A DNA stretch of 64,000 bases from Chitinophagaceae bacterium (GTDB lineage Bacteria; Bacteroidota; Bacteroidia; Chitinophagales; Chitinophagaceae): assembly GCA_016719815.1 (NCBI GenBank), contig JADJYK010000004.1, positions 248,001 to 312,000 of the forward strand, read 5' to 3'. Position numbers and translations under genes: made by a program. Of the stretch, positions 1 through 11,599 are shown in pieces (the stretch's first letter is position 1; the number at the start of each line of letters is the position of its first letter). The notes beneath the pieces are model-generated. The model was not told where the DNA came from. It searched no databases and worked only from the letters and a program-made list of their open reading frames with translations.

Positions 1-1436
1 CCATGAGCTGGCCATTGGTTCCTGCAAATGAATATATGATAAAATCAGGACCAAGAGGTTTGAGATGGAATGCAACAGAACCTGAAATTTATAGTGATTA
101 TTTCAACGCCATTAAAGATTTTTCTGTTCCGTATGTAACCCATGAAATGGGGCAATGGTGTGTTTATCCGGACTTTGATGAAATAAAAAAATACACAGGT
201 GTTTATAAAGCAAAAAATTTTGAACTGTTTCGTGACAACCTTGCAGAACATGGTATGCAGCAGCAGGCAAAAAACTTTATGATGGCTTCAGGCAAACTGC
301 AGGCGTTGTGCTATAAAGCCGAAATAGAAAAGAACTTTCTCACAAAAGGATTGGCAGGTTTTCAATTATTGGGTCTGCAGGATTTCCCAGGGCAGGGCAC
401 TGCACTGGTAGGGTTGCTTGATGCATTCTGGGACAGCAAACCGTATTTCTCAGCCAATGAATTTAAACGCTTCTGCAACAGCACTGTTCCACTCATCCGC
501 ATGAAAAAATTTGTGTACATCAATACAGAAACACTGGAGGCCGATATAGAAATTTTTCATGCAGGAAAAACAATTCTTACCAATGCTGTTGTTGAATGGA
601 ATGTTACTGACGAAAAAAATAATACAATAAGCAAAGGTGTTTTTCCAGCGCAGCATTTTACAGTTGGTTCATCGCAGCCGGCAGGGAAAATTGTATATCC
701 GCTGAACAACATCTCTAAAGCAGGAGAATATAAACTGGAAATAAAAATTGCCGGTACAGATTTTGCAAACGACTGGAACTTCTGGGTTTATCCCGCACAA
801 AATGAACAGCTCAACACTGATGAAATTTATTTCTGTAATGAAATCAATGCTAAAGCAGAAGAAGTGTTGCAGCGTGGCGGGAAAGTATATGTGAATGCTT
901 TTGGCAAAGTGGTAAAAGGCAAAGAAATTATCATGAATTTCACGCCTGTTTTCTGGAATACATCCTGGTTTAAAATGCGTCCGCCGCATGTAACAGGAAT
1001 GCTGCTGCAAAACAATCATCCTGTATTTGAATACTTTCCAACAGCTTATCACACCAATTATCAATGGTGGAGTATTGTACAAACAGCACAGGTCATGCAC
1101 CTGGAAGATTTTCCAACGGACTTCACTCCTCTTGCCCAGCCCATTGATACATGGTTTATGAACCGTAAGCTTGGAATGTTGTTTGAAGCAAATGCAGGCA
1201 ATGGTAAAATCATTGTTTGCAGTGCAAATCTCAGCGACACATCATTCTATCCTGCAACAAGGCAGTTGTTCTACAGCATAAAAAAACACATGCTGTCGGA
1301 AAAATTTGCACCTAAAGAAACACTTGAACTTTCGTTGATAAAAGACCTGTTCATTTCGCCTTCAAAAGAAACATGGGACAGCTTTACCAAAGACAGCCCT
1401 GATGAACTGAAGCCCATCAAAAACAGACAAAACTGA
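1..1436 (+). CDS. Glycoside hydrolase family 2-like protein, C-terminal part
   Basis: The reading frame is open from the left edge, so the protein starts outside the window and only its last 477 or so residues are visible. The visible part begins near the end of a TIM-barrel domain; the HEMGQW motif near residue 47 resembles the segment carrying a catalytic glutamate in GH2-like enzymes. The stretch LQDFPGQGTALVGLLDAFW and a following Ig-like beta-rich region fit secreted Bacteroidota enzymes of this type. The substrate cannot be read from this part alone. Its stop overlaps the next start by one base (TGATG), so it is probably translationally coupled to the GH35 gene. Confidence 0.7.
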   Translation, partial: MSWPLVPANEYMIKSGPRGLRWNATEPEIYSDYFNAIKDFSVPYVTHEMGQWCVYPDFDEIKKYTGVYKAKNFELFRDNLAEHGMQQQAKNFMMASGKLQALCYKAEIEKNFLTKGLAGFQLLGLQDFPGQGTALVGLLDAFWDSKPYFSANEFKRFCNSTVPLIRMKKFVYINTETLEADIEIFHAGKTILTNAVVEWNVTDEKNNTISKGVFPAQHFTVGSSQPAGKIVYPLNNISKAGEYKLEIKIAGTDFANDWNFWVYPAQNEQLNTDEIYFCNEINAKAEEVLQRGGKVYVNAFGKVVKGKEIIMNFTPVFWNTSWFKMRPPHVTGMLLQNNHPVFEYFPTAYHTNYQWWSIVQTAQVMHLEDFPTDFTPLAQPIDTWFMNRKLGMLFEANAGNGKIIVCSANLSDTSFYPATRQLFYSIKKHMLSEKFAPKETLELSLIKDLFISPSKETWDSFTKDSPDELKPIKNRQN

Positions 1437-3888
1437 TGAAGATTTTTTTATTGCTGATATGTTTTAGCTGCAGCTACTTTATTACCACGGCTCAACAACA
1501 ATACTTTGCTGATGCATCAAAAGGTAATCCTGCTATCATAAATGGCCATTTAAAATTCGAACAAATTACAATCAGAAAGGCGACACTATTTCTGCTAACA
1601 GTCTGTACTTCATCAAAAAACAACAAGCCCTGGTTTCCTGTGATGGGGGAATTTCATTTTTCCCGGTTTCCCAAAAATTCTGGGAAGAAAGCATTTTAAA
1701 AATGAAAGCAGCGGGCATTGATGTGATTGCAACATATGTTTTCTGGATTCATCATGAAGAAACAGAAGGCAACTGGAACTGGAAAAACAATAATAATGCA
1801 AACTATTTTGCTTCACTCTGCAAAAAGCACAATGTGTTTTTATTTTTGCGGATTGGCCCCTGGTGCCACGGCGAAGTAAGAAACGGCGGCTTCCCTGATT
1901 GGCTTTTATTAAAAACAAAAACAAGAAGAAATGATTCTGCCTACCTGCATTATGTTTCTTTATTGTATAAACAGATTCATGAACAGGTAAAAAATTTCTA
2001 TTTTAAAAACAACGGAACTATCATTGGCACACAAATCGAAAATGAATTCCGTTTCAACAATGCATCCGGTTTAACTCACATGCTCACTTTGAAAAAGCTG
2101 GCAGTTGATGCAGGTATTGATGTTCCTTATTATACAGCAACAGGATGGCCCGGCAGTAATCTGAAACAAAAAGAACTGATTCCGGTGTGGGGCGGTTATC
2201 CAGAAGCTCCCTGGGATAAACGAACAACAGAACTTCCACTATCAGACAATTACAGGTTTGATTCATTGCGAAATGACAACAGCATCGGCAATGATTTAAT
2301 TACATACTCTGCCGGCGATACTGCAAATTTCAACGGCTATTTATATCCATATGCAACTGCAGAAATGGGTGGCGGCAATCAAATCACTTATCACCGCCGG
2401 CCTATTATTACTGCTGATGATGCAACTGCACTTGCCTATGTAAAAACAGGAGCTGGTGCAAACCTGATGGGCTATTATATGTTTCATGGCGGTACCAATC
2501 CATTGGGGAAATTATCAACCATGCAGGAAAGTAAGGCAACAAAATATCCCAACGATTACGCCATTATTAATTATGATTTTCAATCGCCGTTAGGCCAGTG
2601 GGGACAGGTTCAATCGTCATATCGTCCTTATAAACTATTTCACCAGTTTTTAAATGATTTTGGTGAAAGACTTGCGGCAACAACCGCTTTCTTCCCGGAT
2701 GAAAAACAAAAAAGCAATGCCGACAGCTCTACGCTTCGCTGGGCTGTCCGTTCAAACGGAAACAGCGGATTTGTTTTCATCAGCAATTACCAGCGAAGAG
2801 TTTCGATGCAAACAATAAACAATGTACAGTTCCGCATCAGGTTAAAAAACAATGAACTTATTTTTCCCGGAAAAGGAATAACGGTTCCGCAAAATACGCA
2901 GGCAGTTTTTCCTTTCAACTTGTCAATAAACAATATAATGCTTTGCTATGCAACAGTGCAGCCGCTTTGCATTTTGCAAAACCACATTCCCACTTATGTT
3001 TTCTTTGCACACGACGGGATAAAAGCTGAATATGTTTTTAGTTCTGCAGAAATAAAAACTATCAGGTCTCACAATAATTCCGTTGCAATAAAAAAAGGTA
3101 ACGAGATAAGTGCAACTATTCTTCAGCCAGGCATAAACTGTGTGATTGAAATTGAAAATGAAACCGGCGAAAAAATAAACATTATTACTCTTTCCCGTAA
3201 AGAAGCCCTGGATAGCTGGAAAATAAAACTGACTGGCCAGGATTACCTGGTCATCACTTCTGCTGAATGCAGGGTGAATGACAATAAAATCATTCTTGCC
3301 AATTACAATGAAAACAAGTTCAGTTTAACTGTGTATCCTGTGTTGAAAGGACTGATTTCATCATCCAGAGAAAAACTCAGCTATGCTGCAAAAGGAAATA
3401 CAGCTTATTACAGTACTATACTTCCGGCCGTAAAATGGAAAGCTGATTTAACTGCTGTAAACGGAGAATCACTTCCGGCTGCAAACCTCCCCAATTCCAT
3501 TATTTCAATGCCTTTGTATGGAACAAAGCCAACGAAAATTCCGGGGGCAAAGTACTGGAAGATGAGTTATCCCCTATCATTACCTGCACATGTGAAAGAT
3601 GCTATGATTGAAATTGATTACTCAGGCGACACACAGGCAGCATATCTTGATTCAGTATTGGTAGCTGATGATTTTTATTACGGCATACCGGCTGCAATCA
3701 GTGTTCGCCAGCTTTCTGCACAACCAAAAAAGAAGGAACTGTTATTGCTCATCACGCCCAATACAGGAAAAATGCCCGTCTATTTTTCAGAACAGGTCAG
3801 GAACAAAGTAAAAACTGATATTGAACCCGGAATTAATTCAGTTAAGATTTCACCTTTCTATAAGGTTGAGTTGCGTTTGAAAAAGTGA
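1436..3888 (+). CDS. Beta-galactosidase, glycoside hydrolase family 35 (frame broken by indels)
   Basis: Secreted GH35 enzyme expected to remove terminal beta-linked galactose. The N-terminus (MKIFLLLICFSC) is a signal peptide. The family block PVMGEFHFSRFP is followed, one frame over, by WEESILKMKAAGIDVIATYV. The likely acid/base glutamate lies in GTQIENEF and the likely nucleophile in TAEMGGGNQ. Three single-base indels lie at A-runs 1563-1565, 1615-1620 and 1673-1677; correcting them gives one continuous protein of about 817 residues, so the two open frames (1436-1699 and 1702-3888) are one gene. The C-terminal half is beta-rich accessory sequence. It sits in a same-strand run of carbohydrate enzymes. 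Confidence 0.85.
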
Positions 3889-3974
3889 ACGTTATCTGGC
3901 AGGATGCCGCAGGATACAGATAATAAAATCTTGCCGTAACATTGAAGAATTAATTACGTAAATATTGCAGCTAT

Positions 3975-5102
3975 ATGAAAAGAATATTTTCAATTTTCTT
4001 ACTTTTTACTCTTACAGTAAATGTTTCTGCACAAAAAATTCCTTCAAAGAAAAAAATTGTGAAGACACTCAGGCTCACGAACCAGTACTTCATGGATAAA
4101 TGGCCCGATGCAGGTAAAACCATTTTCACCAACATTGAACGTCCGAGTAATATCTGGACAAGGGCGGTGTATTACGAAGGGCTGATGGCTTTGTATAAAA
4201 TTGATAAGAAAAAAACTTATTACGATTATATGCTGCAATGGGGCGAAAAACATAAATGGGGCTTGCGTGGCGGCATTAAAACAAGAAATGCCGATAACCA
4301 GTGCTGCGGTCAAACATATATTGACATGTATGTGCTTGATGGAAAACAGCATCCTGAAAGAGTAAAAGATATTAAAGCTTCCATTGACACGATGATGCTT
4401 ACATCAAAAGTTGATGACTGGCACTGGATTGATGCGTTGCAGATTGCCATGCCTGTTTTTATTACGCTCGGCAATTTGTATAACGATACTTCCTACTTCG
4501 GAAGAATGTATGAGATGTATGCATTCTCCAAATACAAACACGGCGACAAAGGGTTGTACAACCTGGCAGAAAAACTCTGGTGGAGAGATAAAGATTTCGA
4601 CCCGCCTTATAAAGAACCCAACGGCGATGATTGTTACTGGAGCCGTGGCAACGGATGGGTGGTGGCAGCATTGGCAAAAACACTGGAAGAATTACCAAAA
4701 ACAGATCCGCACTATACAGAATACCTGCAGGACTATAAAGATATGTGTGCCGCATTACTTCCTTTACAAAGGGAAGACGGCTACTGGAATGTGAGTTTGA
4801 ATGATGCCAACCATTTTGGTGGTAAAGAAGTTTCCGGCACTTCACTGTTTATTTATGGTTTTGCATGGGGAATCAATAACGGCATTCTTGATAAAAAAAC
4901 ATACAAACCTGCTATTGCCAAAGCATGGAATGCCATGAGTAAAGAAGCTGTTCACTCTGACGGCAAACTGGGTTATGTACAAGGTACTGGTAAAGAACCT
5001 AAGGATGGTCAGCCGGTAAATTACGACAGCACCCCAGATTTTGAAGATTATGGGTTGGGCTGTTTTCTTCTTGCGGGTACAGAGATATATAAAATGAAAT
5101 AA
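3975..5102 (+). CDS. Unsaturated rhamnogalacturonyl hydrolase, GH105 (YteR-like)
   Basis: Full-length 375-residue protein with an N-terminal signal peptide ending near VSAQ. GH105/GH88 enzymes hydrolyse the unsaturated uronic acid left at the non-reducing end by polysaccharide lyases. The WHWIDAL motif near residue 150 holds the aspartate that aligns with the family general acid, and WSRGNGWV near residue 224 is typical. The (alpha/alpha)6 barrel pattern and length are normal. The next gene starts seven bases downstream, so they are likely cotranscribed. It implies an upstream lyase substrate such as rhamnogalacturonan or another uronic-acid-rhamnose polymer; which one is inference. Confidence 0.9.
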   Translation: MKRIFSIFLLFTLTVNVSAQKIPSKKKIVKTLRLTNQYFMDKWPDAGKTIFTNIERPSNIWTRAVYYEGLMALYKIDKKKTYYDYMLQWGEKHKWGLRGGIKTRNADNQCCGQTYIDMYVLDGKQHPERVKDIKASIDTMMLTSKVDDWHWIDALQIAMPVFITLGNLYNDTSYFGRMYEMYAFSKYKHGDKGLYNLAEKLWWRDKDFDPPYKEPNGDDCYWSRGNGWVVAALAKTLEELPKTDPHYTEYLQDYKDMCAALLPLQREDGYWNVSLNDANHFGGKEVSGTSLFIYGFAWGINNGILDKKTYKPAIAKAWNAMSKEAVHSDGKLGYVQGTGKEPKDGQPVNYDSTPDFEDYGLGCFLLAGTEIYKMK

Positions 5103-5109
5103 AAACTTT

Positions 5110-8055
5110 ATGAAAAGATTTTTCCTGGTTGCAGCAATCGTTTTTGCTGCAATCGGTTTATACGGACAAAGGGTAAAATATAATTTTAATCCATCGTGGA
5201 AAGTTTTTGTGGGCGATGATGCCAATGCATCATCAGTTGGTTATGATGATTCAAAGTGGAAACAGGTTACGCTGCCCTGGGCATGGAATGAAGATGATGC
5301 GTTTAAAAAAGATATTGTTGACCTTTCAACAGGCATTGCCTGGTACAGGAAACATTTTAAACTTCCTGCTTCAGCAAAAAATCAAAAAGTATTTATTGAA
5401 TTTGAAGGTGTGCGGCAGGCTGCTGCATTATATGTAAACGGCCAGTATGTCGGGCTTCATGAGAATGGTGTTACAGCTTTTGGTTTCGACATCAGTTCAT
5501 TACTCAAATACGGCAATGAAGAAAATATTATTGCCGTAAGAACAGACAATAGCTGGGAGTACAGTGAAAAATCAACCAATACAAAATACCAGTGGATTGA
5601 CAGAAACTTCAATGCAAACTATGGAGGTCTCTGTAAAAATGTTTTTTTGCATACAACAGGAAAAATCTATCAAACTTTACCACTTTATACCACACTCGGC
5701 ACAACAGGCACTTACATTTACGCTACAGGTTTTAACATCAAAGAAAAATCAGCTGTTATTCATTCTGTTGCAGAAATAAAAACGAAACGGGCAAAATGCA
5801 AACCGCCGGTGCTAAAGTAACGGTGAAGGATATGAGTGGAAAATCATTAACCAGTTTGTTTCATCTTCATTACAAATTGAACCGAATGAAATAAAAACAA
5901 TCACTGCATCATCACTCACAAAAAACTTAAACTTCTGGAGGTGGGGCTATGGTTATTTGTACTATGTGGAAACAGCATTGCTTGTTGATGGAAAAACAGT
6001 TGATGTAACAAGCAGCAAAACAGGCTTCCGTAAAACAGAATTTAAAAACGGAATGATTTATCTCAACGACAGGGTTATACAGGTACACGGATATGCACAA
6101 CGAACCTCGAACGAATGGCCAGCAATAGGTATGAGTGTTCCTGCATGGCTGAGTGATTACAGTAACAACCTGATCATTGAAAGCAATGGCAACCTTGTCC
6201 GCTGGATGCACATCACTCCATGGAAACAGGATATTGAAAGCTGCGACCGTGTTGGTTTAATACAGGCAATGCCTGCAGGTGATGCAGAAAAAGATGTGGA
6301 AGGAACCAGATGGCAGCAGCGGACTGTTGTAATGCGTGATGCAGTTATTTACAACAGAAATAATCCAAGTATCATCTTTTATGAATGCGGAAATGAAAGC
6401 ATCAGTGAAGCACACATGAAAGAAATGAAAGCCATCCGTGATAAATACGACCCGTTTGGCGGCCGTGCAATTGGCAGCCGTGAAATGCTCGACAGTAAAG
6501 AAGCGGAGTACGGTGGCGAAATGCTGTACATTAACAAAAGTGCACATATTCCAATGTGGGCAATGGAATATTCAAGAGATGAAGGTTTACGTAAATACTG
6601 GGATAATTATTCTCCACCCTATCATAAAGATGGTGATGGCCCGTTGCATAAAGGCGAACCTGCAAGAATTTATAACCGCAACCAGGAATCACATGCCATT
6701 GAAAATGTTGTTCGCTGGCATGATTACTGGAAAGAACGTCCGGGTACAGGAACAAGAGTAAGTTCAGGCGGTGTAAATATTGTTTTTTCTGAAACAAACA
6801 CACATCACCGGGGCGCAGAAAATTATCGCCGCAGCGGTGAAGTGGACGCATTGCGGATTAAAAAAGAAAATTTCTTTGCGCATCAGATTATGTGGAATGG
6901 ATGGGTTGATGTGGAAAAGCCAGGCATACATATTATTGGTCACTGGAATTACAGTGATACAACAGTAAAAAATATGTATGTGATATCATCAGCAGAAAAA
7001 GTAGAACTGTTTGTCAACAATCAATCGCTTGGATTTGGTGAACAGAGCAGCCGCTTTCTTTACACATTTAAGAATATTCATTGGAAAAAGGAACCGCCAA
7101 AGCAATTGGATATGATGCTGCAGGCAGGCAAATATGCAGTGCACAAAAATCAACTGCTGGCGAACCCGTTGCTTTACGTTTGAAAGCAATGACACATCCA
7201 AAAGGAATGCAGGCGAATGGTCATGACCTTGCATTGGTTGAAGTGGAAGTGGTAGATGCAAATGGTAATCGTTGTCCTGTTGCAATGAATATGGTTCATT
7301 TTAAAATAAATGGCGAAGCAGAATGGAGAGGAGGAATGGCACAGGGGCCGGACAATTTTATTTTATCAAAAAGTTTACCTGTTGAATGTGGAATAAACCG
7401 TGTATTAATCCGTTCTACAACAAAAGCAGGATTAATTACCGTAACTGCATCGTCAGAAGGTTTGAAATCTGCCACAGTAAAATTGCAGAGTCTTCCTGTT
7501 ATTACACAAAATGGTTTAAGCAAACAATTACCATCGTATGGGTTAACCGGAAATTTGCAGCGTGGCGCCACACCATCTACTCCGTCATTCACCAAAACAA
7601 GAAATGCAGTAACTATTGTAAAAGCAACAGCCGGTGCACATAGCGACAGTGCATTTGCAAGCTTTGATGATAATGAACTGAGCGATTGGTATAACGATGG
7701 TCAGTTATCAACCGCCTGGATTGAATATGAACTGGACAAACCATCCTTAATAACTGAAGTAAACCTGAAGCTGAATAATTTCCGCAGCCGCTCCTATCCT
7801 ATCCGTATTTTGGTGGATGGCAAAGAAGTGTTTACGGGTAACACACCAACAAGTCTTGGCTATTGTAATATTATCTGCAAACCCTCAACTGGAAAAAAAA
7901 TAAGGATTGAGTTAGTTTCTTCCAGCAGTTTAACTGGTGCTACCACCACTGAAGTCTCCGGCAAAAAATTAGATGATGGTGTAAGCAGAAATGATGCAAA
8001 CAGCAAAGGGAGATTAAGTATTATTGAAGTGGAAATTTATGAACCGGTGAAGTAA
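5110..8055 (+). CDS. Beta-galactosidase-type GH2 enzyme with C-terminal discoidin-like domain (frame broken by indels)
   Basis: Secreted GH2 enzyme starting MKRFFLVAAIVF. Order of parts: signal peptide; sugar-binding jelly-roll (AWYRKHFKLP, VNGQYVGLHENG); Ig-like domain; TIM barrel with ECGNES (probable acid/base Glu) and SETNTHHRG (probable nucleophile region); bacterial Ig-like C-terminal domain; and a last 130 residues (DDNELSDWYND, WIEYELDKP) resembling an F5/8 type C module. Frame changes near 5778-5782, 5856-5862 and 7083-7089 split it into three open frames (5110-5820, 5957-7183, 7081-8055). Reading across single indels restores the family sequence, for example KNETGKMQTAGAKVTV and NIHWEKGTAKAIGYD. 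Confidence 0.85.
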
Positions 8056-8148
8056 AACAAAAAGTTAAAGATGATACTATTCTGTTGCAGCAAATATTGA
8101 CATCACAATAAGTAGTTCCTTTGTAGTATAAAACGATACCTTCTATAT

Positions 8149-9621
8149 ATGAAAAATTATCGGTTGCTTTTGGTTTTCATGATTCTATCTAGCACATCCA
8201 TTTTTGCGCAGAAATTTCAATACAGTAAACCCCTTGTAAGACTACCTTCTAGTGGCGAAGTAAGACTTGTAGCAGATGTTGGCGGCTTTCATCACCTTAT
8301 TCATTTTTCTGAAAACAACAAACCTGCCATTCATATTTATAATAGTGAGTTACAACTGGTAGAATCGCTTGCGTTAAACTTCATGCTCCCCAAAAAATGT
8401 GATATCAGATTATTGCAACTAAAAGACTATTACATTTTATATACCCATACTCAAAAACCAAATATTCATCAGTTTTTGAAAATAACAGGTGATGGCGCTG
8501 TCACCAATATTTCACACATTTCAAATAATCCGGCCGATTCATTATGGAACAGAAATACCGCTACTTTCCAAATATTTGATGCAGATAATAATCTCGTTTT
8601 AACTTCTCTTACCTATCTTAAAGAAATCAAAAAAATAAGAACAGCTATTATAAGACCGAATTTAGATAGCGGAGCTTCAGTTATAACCTATTTGCTTTTC
8701 CCATTCAGCGCTGAGAATGAAGAGCTAAAAGAAGTTACTTTCAGAAACAACTATCTGCATGTTTTAAAAAACAGCAAAGACGAAAATGGGAATAATACAC
8801 TTACACTGTTAAAACTTGATACAAAAGAGGACAAGCATCTTTACAGGCATTTTGATAGCGGTAAGTATATCTATCTGAACCCGGCCATCCGCTTTAATTC
8901 TATGAACCCGAATATCCTTGTCTATTCAATGCTTCGTTTGCCTTATGGCTATAAAGGCTCAGCGCCTGGTATGTTTGTTGCAAGTTTAGATAGTGTATTA
9001 ACCGAGATTTATCCTGCCAAATCTATACCCGAAATATTCAGAGGCAATACCCTTTCCACCTTTTTGGTTGAAAAAACAAAAACCTCCGGATGGTTAACTT
9101 TTACAAACTTTCCCACAAGGAGTGATTACAAAGTACAAATACAATCAGATTTACCAACACCTGCTTATGCACAACTTACAGGTGATTACTTTAGTTACTT
9201 TCCAAGTAGTTCCATCACCAACAGTTATGTTTACTATGATAATTCATCAACCAGCAGTTTTACCAATAATTCCAGCAGTGCTATACGCCTGACAGTTTTA
9301 AACAGTAAGTTTGAAAAAGCAAAAGACAGTCTTGTAAAAAACAAAGGCAGTTTTAACCAATTGCATCCATCTCCTCATGCTCAATTTTTATTAAAGAATA
9401 CTCCTTGCTTATTATTAGTTCAGGAACTTGCAGCAAATAAAAAAGGATTGATTATGTTTTATCCAAACGAAAAAGATAAACTTGAATCAGTCTCACTGAA
9501 CGTTTACCATCCATATAATTACCTGCTGCCGTTGACGCAGCCCGTTGGAGATAAATATTTTATTGTTCCTTACACGGATAAAAAGGAAATCGGACTTCTG
9601 AAAGTAACATTAAATAATTAG
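8149..9621 (+). CDS. Secreted protein of unknown function in the polysaccharide cluster
   Basis: Intact 490-residue protein with a signal peptide (MKNYRLLLVFMILSSTSIFAQ). I do not recognise a family. The rest is beta-rich and lacks membrane segments, with repeated short strand-turn-strand units and a Ser/Thr/Asn-rich stretch (FTNNSSSAIRL) near residue 375; a beta-propeller-like or carbohydrate-binding fold is possible but unproven. It ends one base before the sulfatase start, so the two are probably cotranscribed. Unlike its neighbours it carries no frame break. Confidence 0.6.
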   Translation: MKNYRLLLVFMILSSTSIFAQKFQYSKPLVRLPSSGEVRLVADVGGFHHLIHFSENNKPAIHIYNSELQLVESLALNFMLPKKCDIRLLQLKDYYILYTHTQKPNIHQFLKITGDGAVTNISHISNNPADSLWNRNTATFQIFDADNNLVLTSLTYLKEIKKIRTAIIRPNLDSGASVITYLLFPFSAENEELKEVTFRNNYLHVLKNSKDENGNNTLTLLKLDTKEDKHLYRHFDSGKYIYLNPAIRFNSMNPNILVYSMLRLPYGYKGSAPGMFVASLDSVLTEIYPAKSIPEIFRGNTLSTFLVEKTKTSGWLTFTNFPTRSDYKVQIQSDLPTPAYAQLTGDYFSYFPSSSITNSYVYYDNSSTSSFTNNSSSAIRLTVLNSKFEKAKDSLVKNKGSFNQLHPSPHAQFLLKNTPCLLLVQELAANKKGLIMFYPNEKDKLESVSLNVYHPYNYLLPLTQPVGDKYFIVPYTDKKEIGLLKVTLNN

Positions 9622-9622
9622 C

Positions 9623-11037
9623 ATGAAATCTTTTTTTCATTTTGCGGTTTTCCTTTGCATAATATACTCCAGTTCTTTATTAGCTCAAAAACCAAACATC
9701 ATTTTCATTTTTGCTGATGATTTGGGTTACAGTGAAGTGGGTTGTTATGGCCAACAGAAAATTGAAACGCCCAATATCGATAAATTGGCAGCAGGTGGTT
9801 TAATGTTTAACCAGTTTTATGCTGGCACTTCCGTTTGTGCGCCTTCACGGGCATCACTGATGACAGGTTTGCACACCGGTCACACTGTTATTCGTGGTAA
9901 CAAATCGGTTAAGCCCGAAGGACAAACACCATTACCGGATTCAGTCAAAACATTTGTCAGCTATCTTCAGCAGAGCGGTTATGCCACTGCAGCATTTGGC
10001 AAATGGGGTTTAGGCTTTCATCAAAACAGCGGGGATCCGAATAAAAAAGGCTTTGATTTGTTTTACGGTTACAATGACCAGAGTCTGGCGCATGATTACT
10101 TTCCGCCGTACCTCTGGAAAAATCATCAGAAAGTTGATCTGTCTGTCAATAAAAAAAATGATTCAATTTATTCCGCTTCACTTATTCAGCAGCAGGCAAT
10201 GCAATACATTAAAGAATCATCAGACAACAAACCATTCTTTATGTACCTGCCTTATACATTACCGCATGGTGATGTGATTGGCCCGCATGACAGTCTTTAC
10301 AATTATTATAAACAAAAATTCAAGGAAAAACCTTTAACAGGAGAGGCATTAAAAACAAGACCGCACAATATGATTCCTGAACCGTTGCCACATGCACAGT
10401 TTGCTGCAATGGTTGGCCGGCTTGATTTGTATGTTGGTGAAATTGTAAAAGCATTGCAGGAAAAAGGAATTGCGGACAATACACTTATCATCTTTACCAG
10501 CGATAACGGACCACACAGGGAAAACGGCGGAGACCCTGAATTTTTCACCAGCAGTGGTATTTTCAAAGGCATTAAAAGAGATTTGTACGAAGGCGGCATA
10601 CGGGAAGCATTTATTGCATACTGGCCGGGAAAAATAAAACCTGCTGTTACTGAAAAGCCTGCAGCATTGTGGGACATATATCCAACTTTTCTTGAACTTG
10701 CCGGAGTAAAAGTGAAAGAAAAACTGACGGCATTTCGATCGTACCATTACTACTCAACAAAGGCAAACAAAAGCAGCATGATTATTTCTATTGGGAATTT
10801 CATGAAAATAACGGACGTCAGGCTGTGCGGTGGAAAAAGTGGAAGGCTGTTAAGCTGAATGTAAGTATAAATGATCATTCACCAATTGAACTTTACAATT
10901 TATCTGTTGATCCTTCAGAAAAAAATAATGTGGCTGCAAAACATCCCGCAGTAGTGAGCAAGATGGAAAAGTTCATTGAAGGAGCACATGTGTACAATAA
11001 AGACTGGCCGCTGCTGAAATCGGAAATCAGTAGATAA
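9623..11037 (+). CDS. Secreted sulfatase, formylglycine type S1 (frame broken by one indel)
   Basis: Arylsulfatase-family enzyme removing sulfate esters from a glycan. A signal peptide (to about residue 22) is followed by NIIFIFADDLGYSEVGCYG with the metal-binding Asp pair. CAPSR at residues 72-76 has the cysteine that is converted to formylglycine. GKWGLGFH, and SDNGPH near residue 293, are further metal/active-site segments. One A is missing in the A-run 10719-10723; with it the frame continues as KEKTDGISIVPLLL into the open frame at 10825-11037 that contains the usual IELYNLSVDPSEKNNV tail. The anaerobic-type maturase is not visible in this window. Confidence 0.88.
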
Positions 11038-11599
11038 TAACTTTCAGTCCTGCCGGGCCATGAGCACCAATTACAAGGCTTTGCTCAATATCGGCTGTTT
11101 TTGAAGGTCCGGCAATAAAAGCACCAAAACCTGTTTCTGCGACATCAATTTTTTGATAGGCATGGTGCATGGTAGTTACAATATCTTTTTTCTCGATCAC
11201 AATAATTAGTTGCTGGGCGATAAAAGGAAGTATCCTGTTTACCATCTGCGTTTCACTCACCCAAATCGCTCCATTTTCTGCTACAGCAACCGTTCCACTT
11301 ATTACGGCCAGGTCAACAGAAGCCAAATCTTCAGCACTGATAAGCGGCAATCCTTCATCATAAGCACCCAAAGTATTTACACCATTCTGAACATAAGATA
11401 ACTCTGCAGCAACTATCTTTTCCATCTCTCCTTTACCGACAGATTCTATACAAACACCACCGATTGTTTCCAGTACCTTTTTGAATTGGGCTTTTAAATC
11501 ATCAAATGAAATAACAGCGGATATATCTATAACCGGCAGAGCCGTTGAGGCAGGCTTGCTTTCTTTTATTGCCGATAGTATTTTGTCTTTTGAACTCAT
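11027..11599 (-). CDS. lutC: Lactate utilization protein C (LUD domain)
   Basis: A 190-residue LUD-domain (YkgG-type) protein, the third subunit of the LutABC L-lactate oxidation complex that converts lactate to pyruvate. The core TVAVAENGAIWVSE and GAHGPAGLKVIIY at the C-terminus are typical. Its start overlaps the lutB stop by four bases (ATGA), indicating translational coupling. It is the last gene of the long rhamnose operon and its 3' end overlaps the convergent sulfatase gene by 11 bases. Confidence 0.9.
   Translation of the reverse strand: MSSKDKILSAIKESKPASTALPVIDISAVISFDDLKAQFKKVLETIGGVCIESVGKGEMEKIVAAELSYVQNGVNTLGAYDEGLPLISAEDLASVDLAVISGTVAVAENGAIWVSETQMVNRILPFIAQQLIIVIEKKDIVTTMHHAYQKIDVAETGFGAFIAGPSKTADIEQSLVIGAHGPAGLKVIIY

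Noticed and set aside
1436..3888. True pseudogene in the GH35 gene
   Set aside because: Indels are one base each in A-runs and the coding pattern stays strong; many essential genes in the window have the same fault.
4411..4845. Overlapping open frames within the GH105 gene on both strands
   Set aside because: They are shadows of a strong, complete GH105 gene.
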